DNA of 64,000 nt from Prorocentrum cordatum (taxonomy: Eukaryota > Sar > Dinophyceae > Prorocentrales > Prorocentraceae): positions 162,501-226,500 of the forward strand of contig CAUYUJ010016696.1 in the NCBI GenBank assembly GCA_963575745.1, written 5' to 3'. This document shows positions 53,701-63,330 of this stretch, piece after piece. The notes beneath the pieces were generated by a model. The model was not told where the DNA came from, made no database searches, and saw only the letters and a program-made list of their open reading frames with translations. How positions within the stretch are numbered: position 1 is the stretch's first letter; every line of letters begins with the position of its first letter. The translations under genes were made by a program, and so were the position numbers.

Positions 53701-53734
53701 AATACTCAACGCGAATGCTGATCAGTCGGTGGAT
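53701..53734. repeat. 34-bp direct repeat, left copy, flanking the G-rich array
   Basis: AATACTCAACGCGAATGCTG followed by ATCAGTCGGTGGAT. The partner at 54537-54570 differs at two bases. Confidence 0.95.
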
Positions 53735-53759
53735 CCGGCGTGTGAGTTTCTGAAGCGTG

Positions 53760-54440
53760 GGCTTGAGCTCGCTCAAGCTTCGCTCTGGAGGGGGGTGGTC
53801 GGGGGGGGGGGACGCAAACGACGAAAGAATTGACACGCGAGGGGGGGGTGGGGGAATGAGAGGGGGGGGGGGGCTCGCTCAAGCTTCGCTCTGCAAAGGG
53901 GGGGGAGGCGCCAACGACGAAAGAATTGACACGCGAGGGGGGGGGAAAGAAGGGGGGGCAGGAGAGAGGGGGGGGGGGACAGGAGAGAGGGGGGGGGGGG
54001 GGGAAAGGCGAGAGGGAGGGGCGAGGAGGGGGGGGGTGGACAGGAGAGAGGGGGGGGGGGGGCAGGAGAGAGGGGGCGGGGGGTGGGGGAAAGGAGAGAG
54101 GGTTGGGGGGTGGACAGGAGACAGGAGAGGGGGGGGGGGACAGGAGAGAGGGGTGGGGGGGGGGGAAATGACAGAGGGGGGGGGGGACAGGAGAGAGGGG
54201 GGGGAGGGGGAAAGGAGGAGAGGGGGGGGGGGGACAGGAAAGACGGGGGGGGACAAGAGAGAAATGGGGGAGGGGGCAGGACAGGAGAGAGGGGGGGGAA
54301 AAGGGGGCAGGACAGGAGAGGGGGGGGGGGGGAACAGGAAAGAGAGGGGGGGGAGGGAAAGGAGAGAGGAGGGGGGGCACAGGAGAGAGGGGGAGGGGGA
54401 CAGGAGGGAGGAGGGAAGGTGGGGAGGGGGGCCGGGATCA
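53760..54440. repeat. G-rich GGGGGA/GAGA array within copia pol
   Basis: About 680 bp of G homopolymers separated by ACAGGAGAGA, AAAGGAG or GACACGCGA. GAATTGACACGCGAGGGG occurs twice near its left end, together with CTCAAGCTTCGCTCTG. Confidence 0.97.
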
Positions 54441-54536
54441 TCACCATCTCCACCACCATCACCATCGTCACACCACCATCATAATCATCATCATCCGGAG
54501 CGTCCCGGATCGGCGGCACTGGCCGGAGACCACTAC

Positions 54537-54570
54537 AATACTCAATGCGAATACTGATCAGTCGGTGGAT
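54537..54570. repeat. 34-bp direct repeat, right copy
   Basis: AATACTCAATGCGAATACTG followed by ATCAGTCGGTGGAT. Encodes IHRLISIRIEY on the minus strand; the left copy encodes IHRLISIRVEY. Confidence 0.95.
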
Positions 54571-55257
54571 AACTCGTTCTCGACCTTGAAATTCCTCGCC
54601 GTCCATCTCCTGTCTCTTCGCCACAGGCGTCGACACCGCCTTGCACCCGCGGCCTCGTTGGCCTGACTGCGCCAGGCGGATCTCGACATGTCTGGGGTCG
54701 GCCTCGTACTTTATCTTCTCGTCCTCCACTCGCGTCGGCCTGGCCCACCTCGCAACCCTGTTGAGCACCGCGATCTCGTCGATATCGCCGCAGGATGGAT
54801 CTGGCCCCAGTGCCCCGCGAGCACTCGCGATGAGGTGCCCTAGCAGTCCAGCTGTGAACTCCTTTGACTCCCGCCAATCACCGAGCACCACGGAGTCGTC
54901 ACAGTGTCTCCATGCGACCAGCTCGCCAACCATGAAGATGCACGGCGAGAACTTGCCCTGCTTCACCTTCAGGAGCCTCGCCATGATGTGCTCCGCCTTC
55001 TGGTCAAACGCTGATCCAGCATCCCGTGGCCCGTGCGTCGCCTTCAGCAGCGGCCAGCGCTCGTCCGCTTTGCATTCCTGACCCTCCGCTGGCGCTTTCT
55101 GGTAGACTGGCCTCTTCAACTCGGAGTGTAACTGCGCCTTCGAAATGTCGATGGACGTCAGCACTTGGCCGCAGTTCCTGCCGATCTCATCGTGGGACGT
55201 CGCCATGTCCACCTCGCTCGCCCGCTGCAGGAGCACTGGCTCCGCCGCCTCTGGCAC
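54570..55257 (-). pseudogene. Copia reverse transcriptase domain (open frame)
   Basis: About 240 codons without a stop. Motifs in order: VLTSIDISKAQLHSELKRPV (first catalytic Asp at residue 37), WPLLKATHGPRDAGSAFD, RHCDDSVVLGD (catalytic Asp-Asp at 120-121, in place of the copia Y/H-x-DD box), GDIDEIAVLNRVARW and KIKYEADPRHVEI, then the VSTPVAKR motif. These are the standard copia RT landmarks in dinoflagellate elements. RT copies element RNA into DNA in cytoplasmic particles. The N-terminal start is not an ATG, since the domain is part of a polyprotein. The frame is intact here, although the C-terminal end runs into the inserted G-rich array. Confidence 0.88.
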
Positions 55258-55294
55258 GCGTCGAACGCGAGGGGCCCGCGCCCTCGACCCGCAG

Positions 55295-55861
55295 CTAGTT
55301 CCAAATCCCGCGCAGGAAGGCCTTGACCAACTTCACCGGGTTCCTCTCTGCCGCCTTCGCCCTCCTGCCCAGGAGGCGCACGTGCCCGCGTCTCCCATCG
55401 CGCCGGAGCGTGGCCCGCGCGGCCTCCTCGGGGATGTTCGTTATCCAGCCAGTCGGCTTTACCACGGCGCCCTCCGAGCCACCCGGCCAGTGCGACTTGG
55501 CGCCGAACGCGCGCTGGTTTCCCCTGGCCACGCCCACTCCTGCGAGCTCTCGCGCTCTCCTGATGACCCGTCCCTCCAGCTCGTAGCGGCCCGCAAGTAC
55601 TCGACGAAAGAACCTCTTCTTCGCGTGCTGGTAGACGGCCAGCTCCACGCAGACGGCAAGGTAGACCTTGCACTCCGCGAGCAGTCTCTGGAACGTCACC
55701 TCGCCCCTCGTGCTGCTCGCCCTCAGTAAAACTATCAACTGCGTGAATGTAGCGCACGCAGGCCACGCGATGAGGAACGCAGGGTTGCCTTCCTTGATTA
55801 TTGCTCCAGCTCTCTCGCGATCCTCCTCGAGCCCGAAATCCCCGCCCGCCTTGTGGCCCAT
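55295..55861 (-). pseudogene. Extra pol domain upstream of RT (unnamed, typical of dinoflagellate copia elements)
   Basis: Open for 188 codons. Motifs: NPAFLIAWPACATFTQLIVL, the position of an (I)GSPPCTxFS-like motif; AECKVYLAVCVELAVYQHAK; RAFGAKSHWPGGSEGAVVKP then TGWITN; HVRLLGRRAKAAERNPVKLV and KAFLRGIWN. I recall the same order (P-C-T, C-xLY-xQ, FG, KPTG-xTN, GRA, YP-xL-xxAI) between integrase and RT in many dinoflagellate polyproteins, function unknown. The Pro-Pro-Cys-Thr site is altered to Pro-Ala-Cys-Ala here. It joins RT with a small gap near 55290. Confidence 0.65.
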
Positions 55862-56869
55862 CGCAACTCCAGGTTTCAGGTTGAACTTGGGGGCGCGCTT
55901 TGCGGACTTACGCGGGTTGCACGCCTTCCGCAGGCCCGGGCTGTCTATGCCCAGCTGCTCAAGCAGCGCGTTGATCTCCCTCAGGCCGCCGGCCCCCCCT
56001 GCGCCCGCGCTCGCCGCCGGCCCGCCTGGCGAAGCGGCGCATGGCGAGCTCGCCTCGGGATGTCCAACGCAGGGCGACGATTCTACTCAGCCCTTTTTCG
56101 CCATGGTTCGTCAGCTACTGGTCGATCGGTCCGCTCGATCTCCTAGCCGCGGGTGGCCCCCGCGACTCGCGCGTCGCCGCCGAGCGCTTTCGTCTACCAT
56201 CGCCCGTTCGACGCTGGCCCCGCGCCCCTCGTTGCGCGCGATCGCCCCCTGGCTGTCCTGGTCCGCCGCGCGCCCGCGCAGGCCCTGGATGCAGCCGCCG
56301 CGCCAGATCTCCACACCCTCCCCGATCTAGACGAGCCTCGGCGCGGGCGGGCCCGAAAGCGCAGGGGCCGGGGGCGCGTCCGCGTCTGGCGCCGACCGGT
56401 CGGCTGCAATCTTGTCCGCTTCCAGCGGCGCCTCCGACCCTTCACCTTCTTGCCCGGGAAGGGGCTGTCAATGGGGCGCCCTACAGCTCCGCGAAGAACA
56501 CCCAGCCCGCTCTAGACGAGGGCGGGAACCCACGGGCGCCCATCGCCCGCGTCGCCCCCTGTCGCCGCACAAACCTCGTCGCCGTCGCCCTCGGCGCCGT
56601 GGCGAGCGCCTTCCCGCCGCTTCTCCACAAACCGCGACTTCTGCTTGCCCACTGGCAATTGGCAAACATTCTCGCCGAACCCGGCAGCGGCCTCTTGCGC
56701 GGGCGCCCCTTGTTCGGCAGCCCGCGCGGGACGCGGTCGCCCGAGCCCGCCTGGCCCCTGTCGCGCGTGTCCGCGCAAGACCAGACCAGCAGCGGCAGAA
56801 CCGGATGGCCCGGGGCCGTCGCGACGCCGCGCGAACCCCCCGCCGCGTGCTCGAAGGCCCTCGAGAGGC
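55862..56869 (-). pseudogene. Degenerate pol linker between integrase and the extra domain
   Basis: GC-rich with overlapping open frames on both strands but no clear single frame. Basic, Arg/Ala-rich translations are what decayed GC-rich coding DNA gives. Confidence 0.45.
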
Positions 56870-57211
56870 CCTGTCCCTAACGGCTCCTCTGGCCAGACCG
56901 TTCGACTGAGACATGCCGCCGGCCGAGGTCTCGATCGCGCTCTCGACCCCCGGCCCTTCTTGAGCCTCACCATGGCCTCGCCCCTTAGCGCTTGGACGCT
57001 GGGCTCGATGTCGCAACGGGGTGCGATTTTTCCTGGCGCCAGCAAGAAGCGCGAACGTCGCCAACGTCTCCACGCTGCCCCCATGCCTCGCGCCCTTGCT
57101 CACCAGCACCTCGGCGCCAGTGCGCCTGTGGAAGGAGGCGCTCATGACGGAGATCGGGGGCGCGTCCTCGTCGCTGCCGAGATGGCTGGAGTCGAGCGCC
57201 ACGACTTGAAC
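56870..57211 (-). pseudogene. Copia integrase core (rve-like), catalytic residues partly lost
   Basis: Reads VQVVALDSSHLGSDEDAP, then ISVMSASFHRRTGAEVLVSK, GGSVETLATFALLAGARKNR, TPLRHRAQRPSAKG and SAIETSAGGMSQSNGLARGA. These match the integrase landmarks: first Asp, tga-x-xV segment, lR-x-D-x-Ep(S/A) block, and QSNG-xxE-xAV block. The second catalytic Asp and the Glu are replaced (RHRAQRPS; NGLARGAV), so the enzyme would be dead. Integrase inserts element DNA into the host genome. Confidence 0.7.
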
Positions 57212-57599
57212 TGCATCTTCTTCGCGACTGCTCGCGGCATGGGGCCCCGCGCGCCCGCGGCGAGCCGCGCGGCGCTGGCGCCGGACCCGAAACGGCGCGC
57301 GCGACGCCCCATGATCTTCTCGCTCTTGCCGCGTCGGTCTGGGCGGCCGACGCGCCGCCCTCGCCGCAGACCGCTCTTGCGCCCCCTCTGGCGCCGGTGA
57401 CGGCGGTGCTGCGCGGGGGGTCTGTGCTGCGTGAACTGGTTCTCGCGCTGGCTCCAGCTGCGATGCCAGGGGCCAGAACCTCCGCAGAACCTCCGGCTTG
57501 CGACCTCTGCTCTGGCCCTGGCCATCCTTGGAGAGGCCGACCGCAATTCCCATCGCCGTCCTCGCACGCGTTGTTCCGTCTCCCGCGGAGGGGGATGGC

Positions 57600-57660
57600 C
57601 CCGAGGCCATGTTCCCCGCGCAACTGCCGTCCGAATCGAACACCAGCTCGGGCCCTGCGG
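57600..57660 (-). pseudogene. Possible protease-like remnant of the copia element
   Basis: PELVFDSDGSCAGNMASG lies upstream of integrase where the aspartic protease (DSG-type) should be. Only a Asp-Ser-Asp-Gly remains, so the call is tentative. Confidence 0.3.
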
Positions 57661-58128
57661 CGATCATATCCGCGACAGAGGCGAGCGCCCTGCTCGCGGC
57701 TGCCACTCTGACTGGCGCTTCGTGCCTTCTCCTCGCCGTTGGAGCCGATCGCCGCCCCGACCAGCTTCTTCGCGCCCTCATCGGCGACCCGGCCACCAAT
57801 CGCAGCGCCGTCGCCAACACCTTTAGCACTCACGTCGTTCTCGTACGTCGGGCAGTCGGGCGCCGCGTCGTTGGGCGCCGCCGTAGCAGCCGCGCACGCG
57901 CCGATGCCCATCGCGACCTTACAGGTGGCCCTGCGCGCGCCCGCGCCGAGCCCGCTCAGCTCGCGCGCCACCTTGTCCGCGATCCACGATCGGGCCACGC
58001 CCCTCTCGTCGACCTTGCGCGGAGGGAGCCGCGGCCCGCGCAGCGACTTCCCTGGCCCGGGCTCGCGCGCGCGGATCTTCTACTTCTTCGCTCGGCCCCG
58101 AGAGATGCGCCCGTAATCCTGGCCGCGA

Positions 58129-59375
58129 TTACACTTGGGACCCTTGCCTGACTTGCCGCCCTTGGCCTTGCCAGACTCGCGGGCCTTGCCGCATCCGCGC
58201 CCTTTGCCCCTGCCGCCTTCGCCGTTTCCTCTGCTGCCTCGACCGCGCCGAGCTCCACCTCATTTGCGATGCATGCAGAATCCTTTCATTGTGGCTTATA
58301 CTTCCGCAGATGCAGCATCCATCCTTGCCGCTGCCACCGCCGTTGAACGCCGAGGGGTCCATGGGCGCCGCTCCGCGGGCGACCGCTGCCGCTGCTGCTT
58401 GGGCCCGCCTCGCGTTCAAGATCTTCTTTTCGAGACTTCGACCGCCCCCTCAATCTCTCCGCGTCCATGGGCGCGCGCTGTTTCAGCGGTGACTCAACAA
58501 ACTGTCGAAGAACAATGCCGGTCCTGATCGCGTCGCTCAGGGTCTCGTCGGAGGCTGAGTCGTGCAAGCTGGTTCCTCCCTCGAATGCTTCGAGCCGGAC
58601 CATCATCTCTAGTGCCATCAACTGCCATGCGTATCTGCTCGCTGCCTGGGGTTCGAATGGCAGGTGCAACTGTCGCCGTGAATATTTCTCGGTTGCCCTC
58701 GATCAGCACCACGTCAATCGCCGGGCTTCCACGCGTCTGGCTGAGCCAATAACCGCATGTCCTCTCGAGCTGCTCGTTGCCAGACTCGAGGTTGGCTGTG
58801 AACTGGGTCTGCTGATCTCTTTGCGTTTGCCATCGCCGCGGACATGTTCGGGTTCGTAAGTCCTACGAAGGCCTTGAAGATTCCTGACCAATCTCGTCGC
58901 CGCGGCCTGGCTCCGTCGAACATCTCTGGTTAGCAAAACATCTTCGTCTCTGCGGCCGTCCTCTCGGGTCCAGGTCAACCGGAACTGCTTCTGCAACCGA
59001 TGCCGGTTGAACCGTTCGATCTCTGATGCCTGGGCGGCGCCCGTCGCTTGACCTGCCGCGTCGCAGTTCTGCTTGAACCTGTTCCAGGGTTTGGCGGGGG
59101 GCCTGAACACTTGAACTGAGACCATGTCGGCGTTGTTGTTTAATCTCGTGCCGCAATCGTCCTGGATGTGCCCAGCACTGACTTTTGACTGCCAGACGGG
59201 CTAGGTTGCGGGGGAAGCTCGCCCACGTCCACATCACCCTCAACTCGTCGTCTAGTAACTCGAACTCGTCCTCCGCCGCCCGCGCTCTGTCTAGCTCCTC
59301 GCCCAGATCCGCTGCCCGCAATCGCTCTCGGGGCGCTAGGGCGACCCGCTGCCGTGGATGATTGATTCTCCCCAA
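58129..59375 (-). pseudogene. Copia gag-like region with zinc-knuckle remnant
   Basis: Several frames. Pieces: an N-terminal part with EELDRARAAEDEFELLDDEL and RVMWTWASFPRNLARLAVKS; RFKQNCDAAGQA; AWQLMALEMMVRLEAFEGGT then SLHDSASDETLSDAIRTGIV, resembling the helical gag segment of dinoflagellate copia elements; and GCCICGSISHNERIL (about 58300), a CxxCGxxxH knuckle that has lost its last Cys. A Gln/Gly/Arg/Lys-rich stretch follows. Gag packages the element RNA. No single open frame remains. Confidence 0.6.
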
Positions 59376-59442
59376 ACGCTCGAACCAATCTGTTATACAG
59401 CCATTGTCTCATCCTTCTCTCCGCTTCTCGGGCTGCATATCA
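59335..59442 (-). repeat. LTR remnant, 5' side of the copia element
   Basis: Partner of 52740-52845: AAACGCTCGAACCAATCTGT, TTGTCTCATCCTTCTCTCCG, CTTCTCGGGC. LTR outer boundaries could not be fixed. Confidence 0.6.
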
Positions 59443-59639
59443 AACATATCGAGATGGACCCTGCCCGCGGTCCCCGTCCCTCTGATCGTGAACGGGCTCC
59501 TTCGGCAAACCGCCACCGGCAAGCAGAGCAGTCCACCCTCGCCAGGATATCGCTGGACTCCACCCCCCGCCGCGGTAAGCAGCCCCCCCTCTCCCCGGAA
59601 GACATGGCCGGTGAACTTTGATCAAGCTGACGATAATGG

Positions 59640-59870
59640 CATGACCAGCCATAATTGGATCGGAAAAATGTAACGGATCGGAACGCGCGCCGGGTCGGGC
59701 AGCATCGTCCGCGCCACGATGCACAACGGCGCCGCGGGAACACTTGGCCGCATCGGATCGTCGGAATATCGGAATCGGATCGGGACAGCTTGAAGCGATG
59801 CTGACTTGGATCGCTCGGATCGAGATGGGCCCTGGTAAATGCGTTGTTTTCTGCTCCGGCGCAGCAGCTG
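59640..59870. repeat. ATCGG/GATCGG-rich patch 2
   Basis: GGATCGGAA, ATCGGATCGT, ATCGGAATCGGATCGGG and related motifs are clustered. Confidence 0.6.
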
Positions 59871-60039
59871 GTCCTCAGGCCGGACGCCATGCCCGTGTTC
59901 CGACATTGCTGCCGCCTGGGTCGCGACGCCACGCGGTCAAACTTGCAGAGCCGTGAGTTGGTGAATTTCTCCTAGTCCGAATGAGGAACCACGGCGACCA
60001 ATGGGAAGAGTGAGGATGGGGGGGGGGAGGGGAGCACCC

Positions 60040-60092
60040 AGTAGGGGCTATCCTCTCTATTTTTCGCTATCCTTCGCTCTCTCGCTCTTTCG

Positions 60093-60152
<60 letters not shown>

Positions 60153-60157
60153 TCATC
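60040..60157. repeat. (CT)n array
   Basis: TCTCTC dinucleotides with TTTCTC breaks. Confidence 0.95.
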
Positions 60158-60369
60158 TCTCTCTCGTTGCACAATACGCATGCTAACCATAGCATCGTGA
60201 GCCGAGGGTTGCATAGAATATGCATGAGCATGACCCACGCCGCTGCTATCCCCGAAAATAGTGTCAGGTACCTTGCAAAACAAAAAAGCCTGCTCGTTTG
60301 AGGCTATAAGACTGTGCTCTGTTAAGAGGCTGGAAGTGACGAATAGTGGCAGCCGAAGGGAAGAAACCC

Positions 60370-60770
60370 CAGGGGGTGGGGCAGCAGCAGGGCTCGCGAT
60401 GGGCCTGCTCCTCGTCCTGCTTCTTGAAGTTCTTGTTCTCGACCTGCAGTTCCTTGGCAGCCTTGTCCGCCTGGAGCAGCCCTCCTCACCCCAGCCGCCC
60501 CCTCTCCTGATCCAGCTGGCCCACAAAGGACATACAGTCAACCCGTATAGCAAGAATGCGCGTTAAGGATGCAAGGGCCTTGGAAAACCATGTCGAAACT
60601 TTCCGCGCGGGGCGCGGCCAACGAAAGTGGCCAAGGATGGACCGAGGAGGCAAGGATGCAAGGGTACCCTTGGGAAGGCTGCCCATCCTTACTAGGCGGG
60701 TTGACTGTACACGCCCACCCATGCACATGAACACGGCCGCCACATCCGCGAGGGCAGCCTCAGGTTACGC
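60370..60770 (-). pseudogene. Coiled-coil gene fragment interrupted by a TACAGTCAACC-family element
   Basis: Minus strand: EAALADVAAVFMCMGGR (60765-60715), then the element, then SFVGQLDQERGRLG, a GTGAGG...CTCCAG gap of about 20 nt, then ADKAAKELQVENKNFKKQDE then EQAHREP. The two sides look like one coding segment with a helical, charged composition, but the family is not recognised. The small gap could be a frameshifting indel rather than an intron. Confidence 0.4.
60533..60709. mobile_element. TACAGTCAACC-family element (copy 3, 177 bp)
   Basis: TACAGTCAACCCGTATAGCA at left, CATCCTTACTAGGCGGGTTG and ACTGTA at right, GATGCAAGGG twice inside. It is the best-conserved TIR pair of the family. 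Confidence 0.92.
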
Positions 60771-60795
60771 ACCTTCGCGCAGTGCGTTAGCCTGG

Positions 60796-60872
60796 GAGGG
60801 TACCCCCCCGACGGAGGTCGATGTGGGGCTGTCGGCGGGGTGATTCCCCCCCGACGCTGATTAAGAAACCCG
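60796..60872. mobile_element. Half of a GGTTTCTTA-ended MITE
   Basis: GAGGGTACCCCCCCGACGG to CGACGCTGATTAAGAAACC. Compare 43919-44090. Confidence 0.6.
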
Positions 60873-60875
60873 GAG

Positions 60876-60993
60876 TACCCCACCACCCCGCGATTTCTGA
60901 GGGGGGAGATGGGGGGGGGGTCACTTCGTTCGGGACCTCCCGAGCGATGTGACCCCCCCACCTCCCATTCAGGAATCGTGGGGTGGTGGGGTA
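60876..60993. mobile_element. 118-bp perfect-fold MITE (TACCCCACCACCCC ends)
   Basis: TACCCCACCACCCCGCGATT and TCTGA at left; TCAGGAATCG and TGGGGTGGTGGGGTA at right. Inner arms GGGAGATGGGGGGGGGTCAC and GTGACCCCCCCACCTCCC pair too, so nearly the whole element folds back. Confidence 0.92.
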
Positions 60994-61917
60994 GGGTTCG
61001 CATGTGGCCTCCTGATAGGGGTGCCCCTGCAGGGCTAGGCTTGTTCTAAGCCCTCGTGCCAGCTTTGTGGCAGGACCAGTCGACATCGACTTGGGAGATC
61101 GGAGTGTATCGGAGTACTCTCGAAACCAACGTTGACTCACGGTCGTGTACGTCCTTATGTCGCTCCTGGTTCATCAACTGCGCGGGGGGCGCGACAACGG
61201 CGCCGCAATACCTCCCTGGTCCCTCCCCGCTACCCCGTAGCCTGACGAGCGCCGATCCGGCTCCGTGAATAGGTCCTCAGAGCACGCGAGCGCACACGAG
61301 CCATACAATGTCAGCCAGCGTGGGCCCCAAGCAGCATGCTTCTACTCAGCAATCGATGCTGTGCAGTATACGTGGCGCGCCTCAATCACATAACAAAAAC
61401 AAACATCCACCCCAAGAGACGATAGAGCAAGACCGAACGTCGTCAGCCTGCATCCGACCGACTGGCCCCTCTCCTCGCCTCCTATCTGGTAGACTCCCCT
61501 CCCCTCTCCGTCGACACGTTTCCACTACTCTCCCCTGCCCTCTCCTACCCGTTTCCTTCCTCCTCCTCCTTCTCCACCTCTCCCTCACTCCGCCGCCTTC
61601 TGAGTCTCCCGCGCTTGCATCTCCTGCAATCCGAACAATTTCGCTCCCCTACCTCTCCTGCACCCTATTTCTCCCATTGCTTTTCGGCCTCCTCTTCCGA
61701 GTCCTTCCCCCCTAAGCCTCCTCCTCCTCCTGCTGCTCCTCCTCCTTTTCCTAGAAGCTCAAACGAGGCCTACCCCCTGAGAAGCTGTGCAAGGAATGGG
61801 GTCATCACATCGACGGCGAGACTGAATCCCACCTGGTCTGCACTGCGCGGGTGATTTAGAGGGTTCCTTCTTCAGACCCCCTTCTTCCCCTTCGGGGAGG
61901 GGTTTATCACTGTTCCT
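60994..61917. other. No recognised gene; TC-rich DNA near 61490-61760
   Basis: The CTTCCCCTTCGGGGAGGGG motif at 61878-61905 repeats that at 24.78 kb. Confidence 0.4.
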
Positions 61918-62112
61918 TACACGCCGGTCGGAAGAAGTAGGCAAAAAACATGAAGTAGGAAGGCGGATTAAGTTGATTGGGTCCAGCCCACCCCCCAGGG
62001 AATAACAACACACAGCAAAGCCGTATCGGTTCTTGAAGTAGGAAGGCGCTTGAAGTAGATTAAAATCTGGAAATCCAATCCAAAAATACCTACTTTCAAC
62101 GACTGGCGTGTA
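61918..62112. mobile_element. TACACG-family MITE (copy 3, 195 bp)
   Basis: TACACGCCGGTCGGAAGAAG to CAACGACTGGCGTGTA. It carries an 8-bp internal duplication (AAATCC(AAT)CC) relative to the other copies. Confidence 0.92.
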
Positions 62113-62114
62113 CT

Positions 62115-62985
62115 ATTAGACACACCCTCCACCAGGCGACCGGGGGCCAACCAAGCACCATGCCAACACCATGCCGACCCGCCCCCACCATCCGTGTCAA
62201 AAACAAGACAAGCCTCACGCTGCCTCCACATTTGGAGCATGCGCGGCCGACCCGATGCGTCCCCTCCTCCCCCACCATTCCTGTCAAAAAGAAGTGCGAC
62301 GTGTACTTGGGGCCAAAGTCTGGAGTAATGGTTGAGAGGCCCGCGAAGACATTGTCGTGTTTTTGACAAGGACGACGGGGGTGTGAGCACATTCCCTGCT
62401 GTGCGCAGGGTTACCATCCCTGACAAAACAACAATATAACATGCACCTCGCGGCTAAATCTGCATCATGCGCGGCCATCCCGCAATGACGGTCAAGTGGT
62501 TTTTGAGAGGGACGGCGGGGGTGGTGGCGCGTGGCCTGCTGTGCGCAGGCCCACCAGACACAATGATGGGCATCGGTGTTCGACAAGGACGGCGGGGGCC
62601 GACATGTTTCCCGATGTTTGCTGCCACGTGCGCAGGCGCACCTGACGCACTCTGCACGTGCCCCGAACGCGGCGCTCCTGGCGCGGCTCGAGTGTGCGGC
62701 GCCCTTTGCGCACTCGGAGCACGTGGCGCATCTGGCGCACCAGGCGTACCTGCCACGCTCGGGCCCCAGGGGTGCCTGGCGCGCGTGGCGCCCCTGGCAC
62801 GCGTGGCGCACCTCGCCCAAGCGTCGCGCACCTGGGGTCGGCTTTGGTTCCCAGTAGCTGTCCATCCAAAGACGACTGCTGACCATGCTTATTCTCGGGT
62901 GCTACTTGTGTGTAGCCAGGGCGGGTGGGAGTGAGCTAGACGGCTTGCGGGCGGGCGGGTAGCTTGACCTCTCCCCCGAGCCCAG
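62115..62985 (-). mobile_element. Composite dispersed element, copy 2 (inverse of 15062-15740)
   Basis: Reverse complement runs AGCTACCCGCCC, GCAAGCCGTCTAGCTCACTC, CGTCTTTGGATGGACAGCTA, a GCGCACCTGGCGCA-like repeat block, then TTTTTGACA-GGATGGTGGGGG units and GCATGCTCCAAATGTGGAGG. The TTTTTGACAxGGACGGCGGGG unit occurs about five times. Confidence 0.7.
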
Positions 62986-63185
62986 AATCGAATCGACAAG
63001 TCGGATCGGTGATCGACATGAATCGGATCGGCAGAAATCGGCAGCCGAGTCGGGAGAAGCCGGATCGGCAGAACTCGGCAGGCCAGTACAGGCCTCCATG
63101 GAGGATTCGGCATCCGAATCGGCATCCGAAGTCGAATCGAATCGGCATCGGAGGCCATCGAAATCGGGATCGGATCGGACGAATC
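62985..63185. repeat. ATCGG/GATCGG-rich patch 3
   Basis: AATCGGATCGG, ATCGGCAG and GAATCGAATCGG motifs at close spacing. Confidence 0.65.
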
Positions 63186-63330
63186 ACAGCGCCCCCGCGG
63201 TGCGCGAGGCGCGGTCACCTGCGCGCCCTCGCCAAGCTACCTCGGAGCCGGGCAGCTGCCTGGCCTGGGCCGCGGCGCGCGCAGCGCGGCGCTCTCTCGG
63301 CGCCCCTGGGGGTGACCCAGACCTCGGCGC

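Larger units (their letters stand above)
52740..59442 (-). mobile_element. Ty1/copia-type LTR retrotransposon, degenerate
   Basis: Minus-strand order from high to low coordinate: LTR-like repeat (59335-59442), gag-like region with a CCHC-type knuckle, integrase core, extra dinoflagellate domain, reverse transcriptase, RNase H, LTR-like repeat (52740-52845). Integrase before RT defines the copia order. Many frames must be joined, so it is not autonomous now. A G-rich array (53760-54440) has entered the pol gene. Confidence 0.85.

Noticed and set aside
54500-57998. Plus-strand genes in 55-58 kb
   Set aside because: Long plus-strand frames are shadows of the GC-rich minus-strand copia polyprotein, whose motifs are only on the minus strand.
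59640-59870. Telomere-like or centromeric satellite in the ATCGG patches
   Set aside because: There is no fixed period and no TTTAGGG-type repeat.
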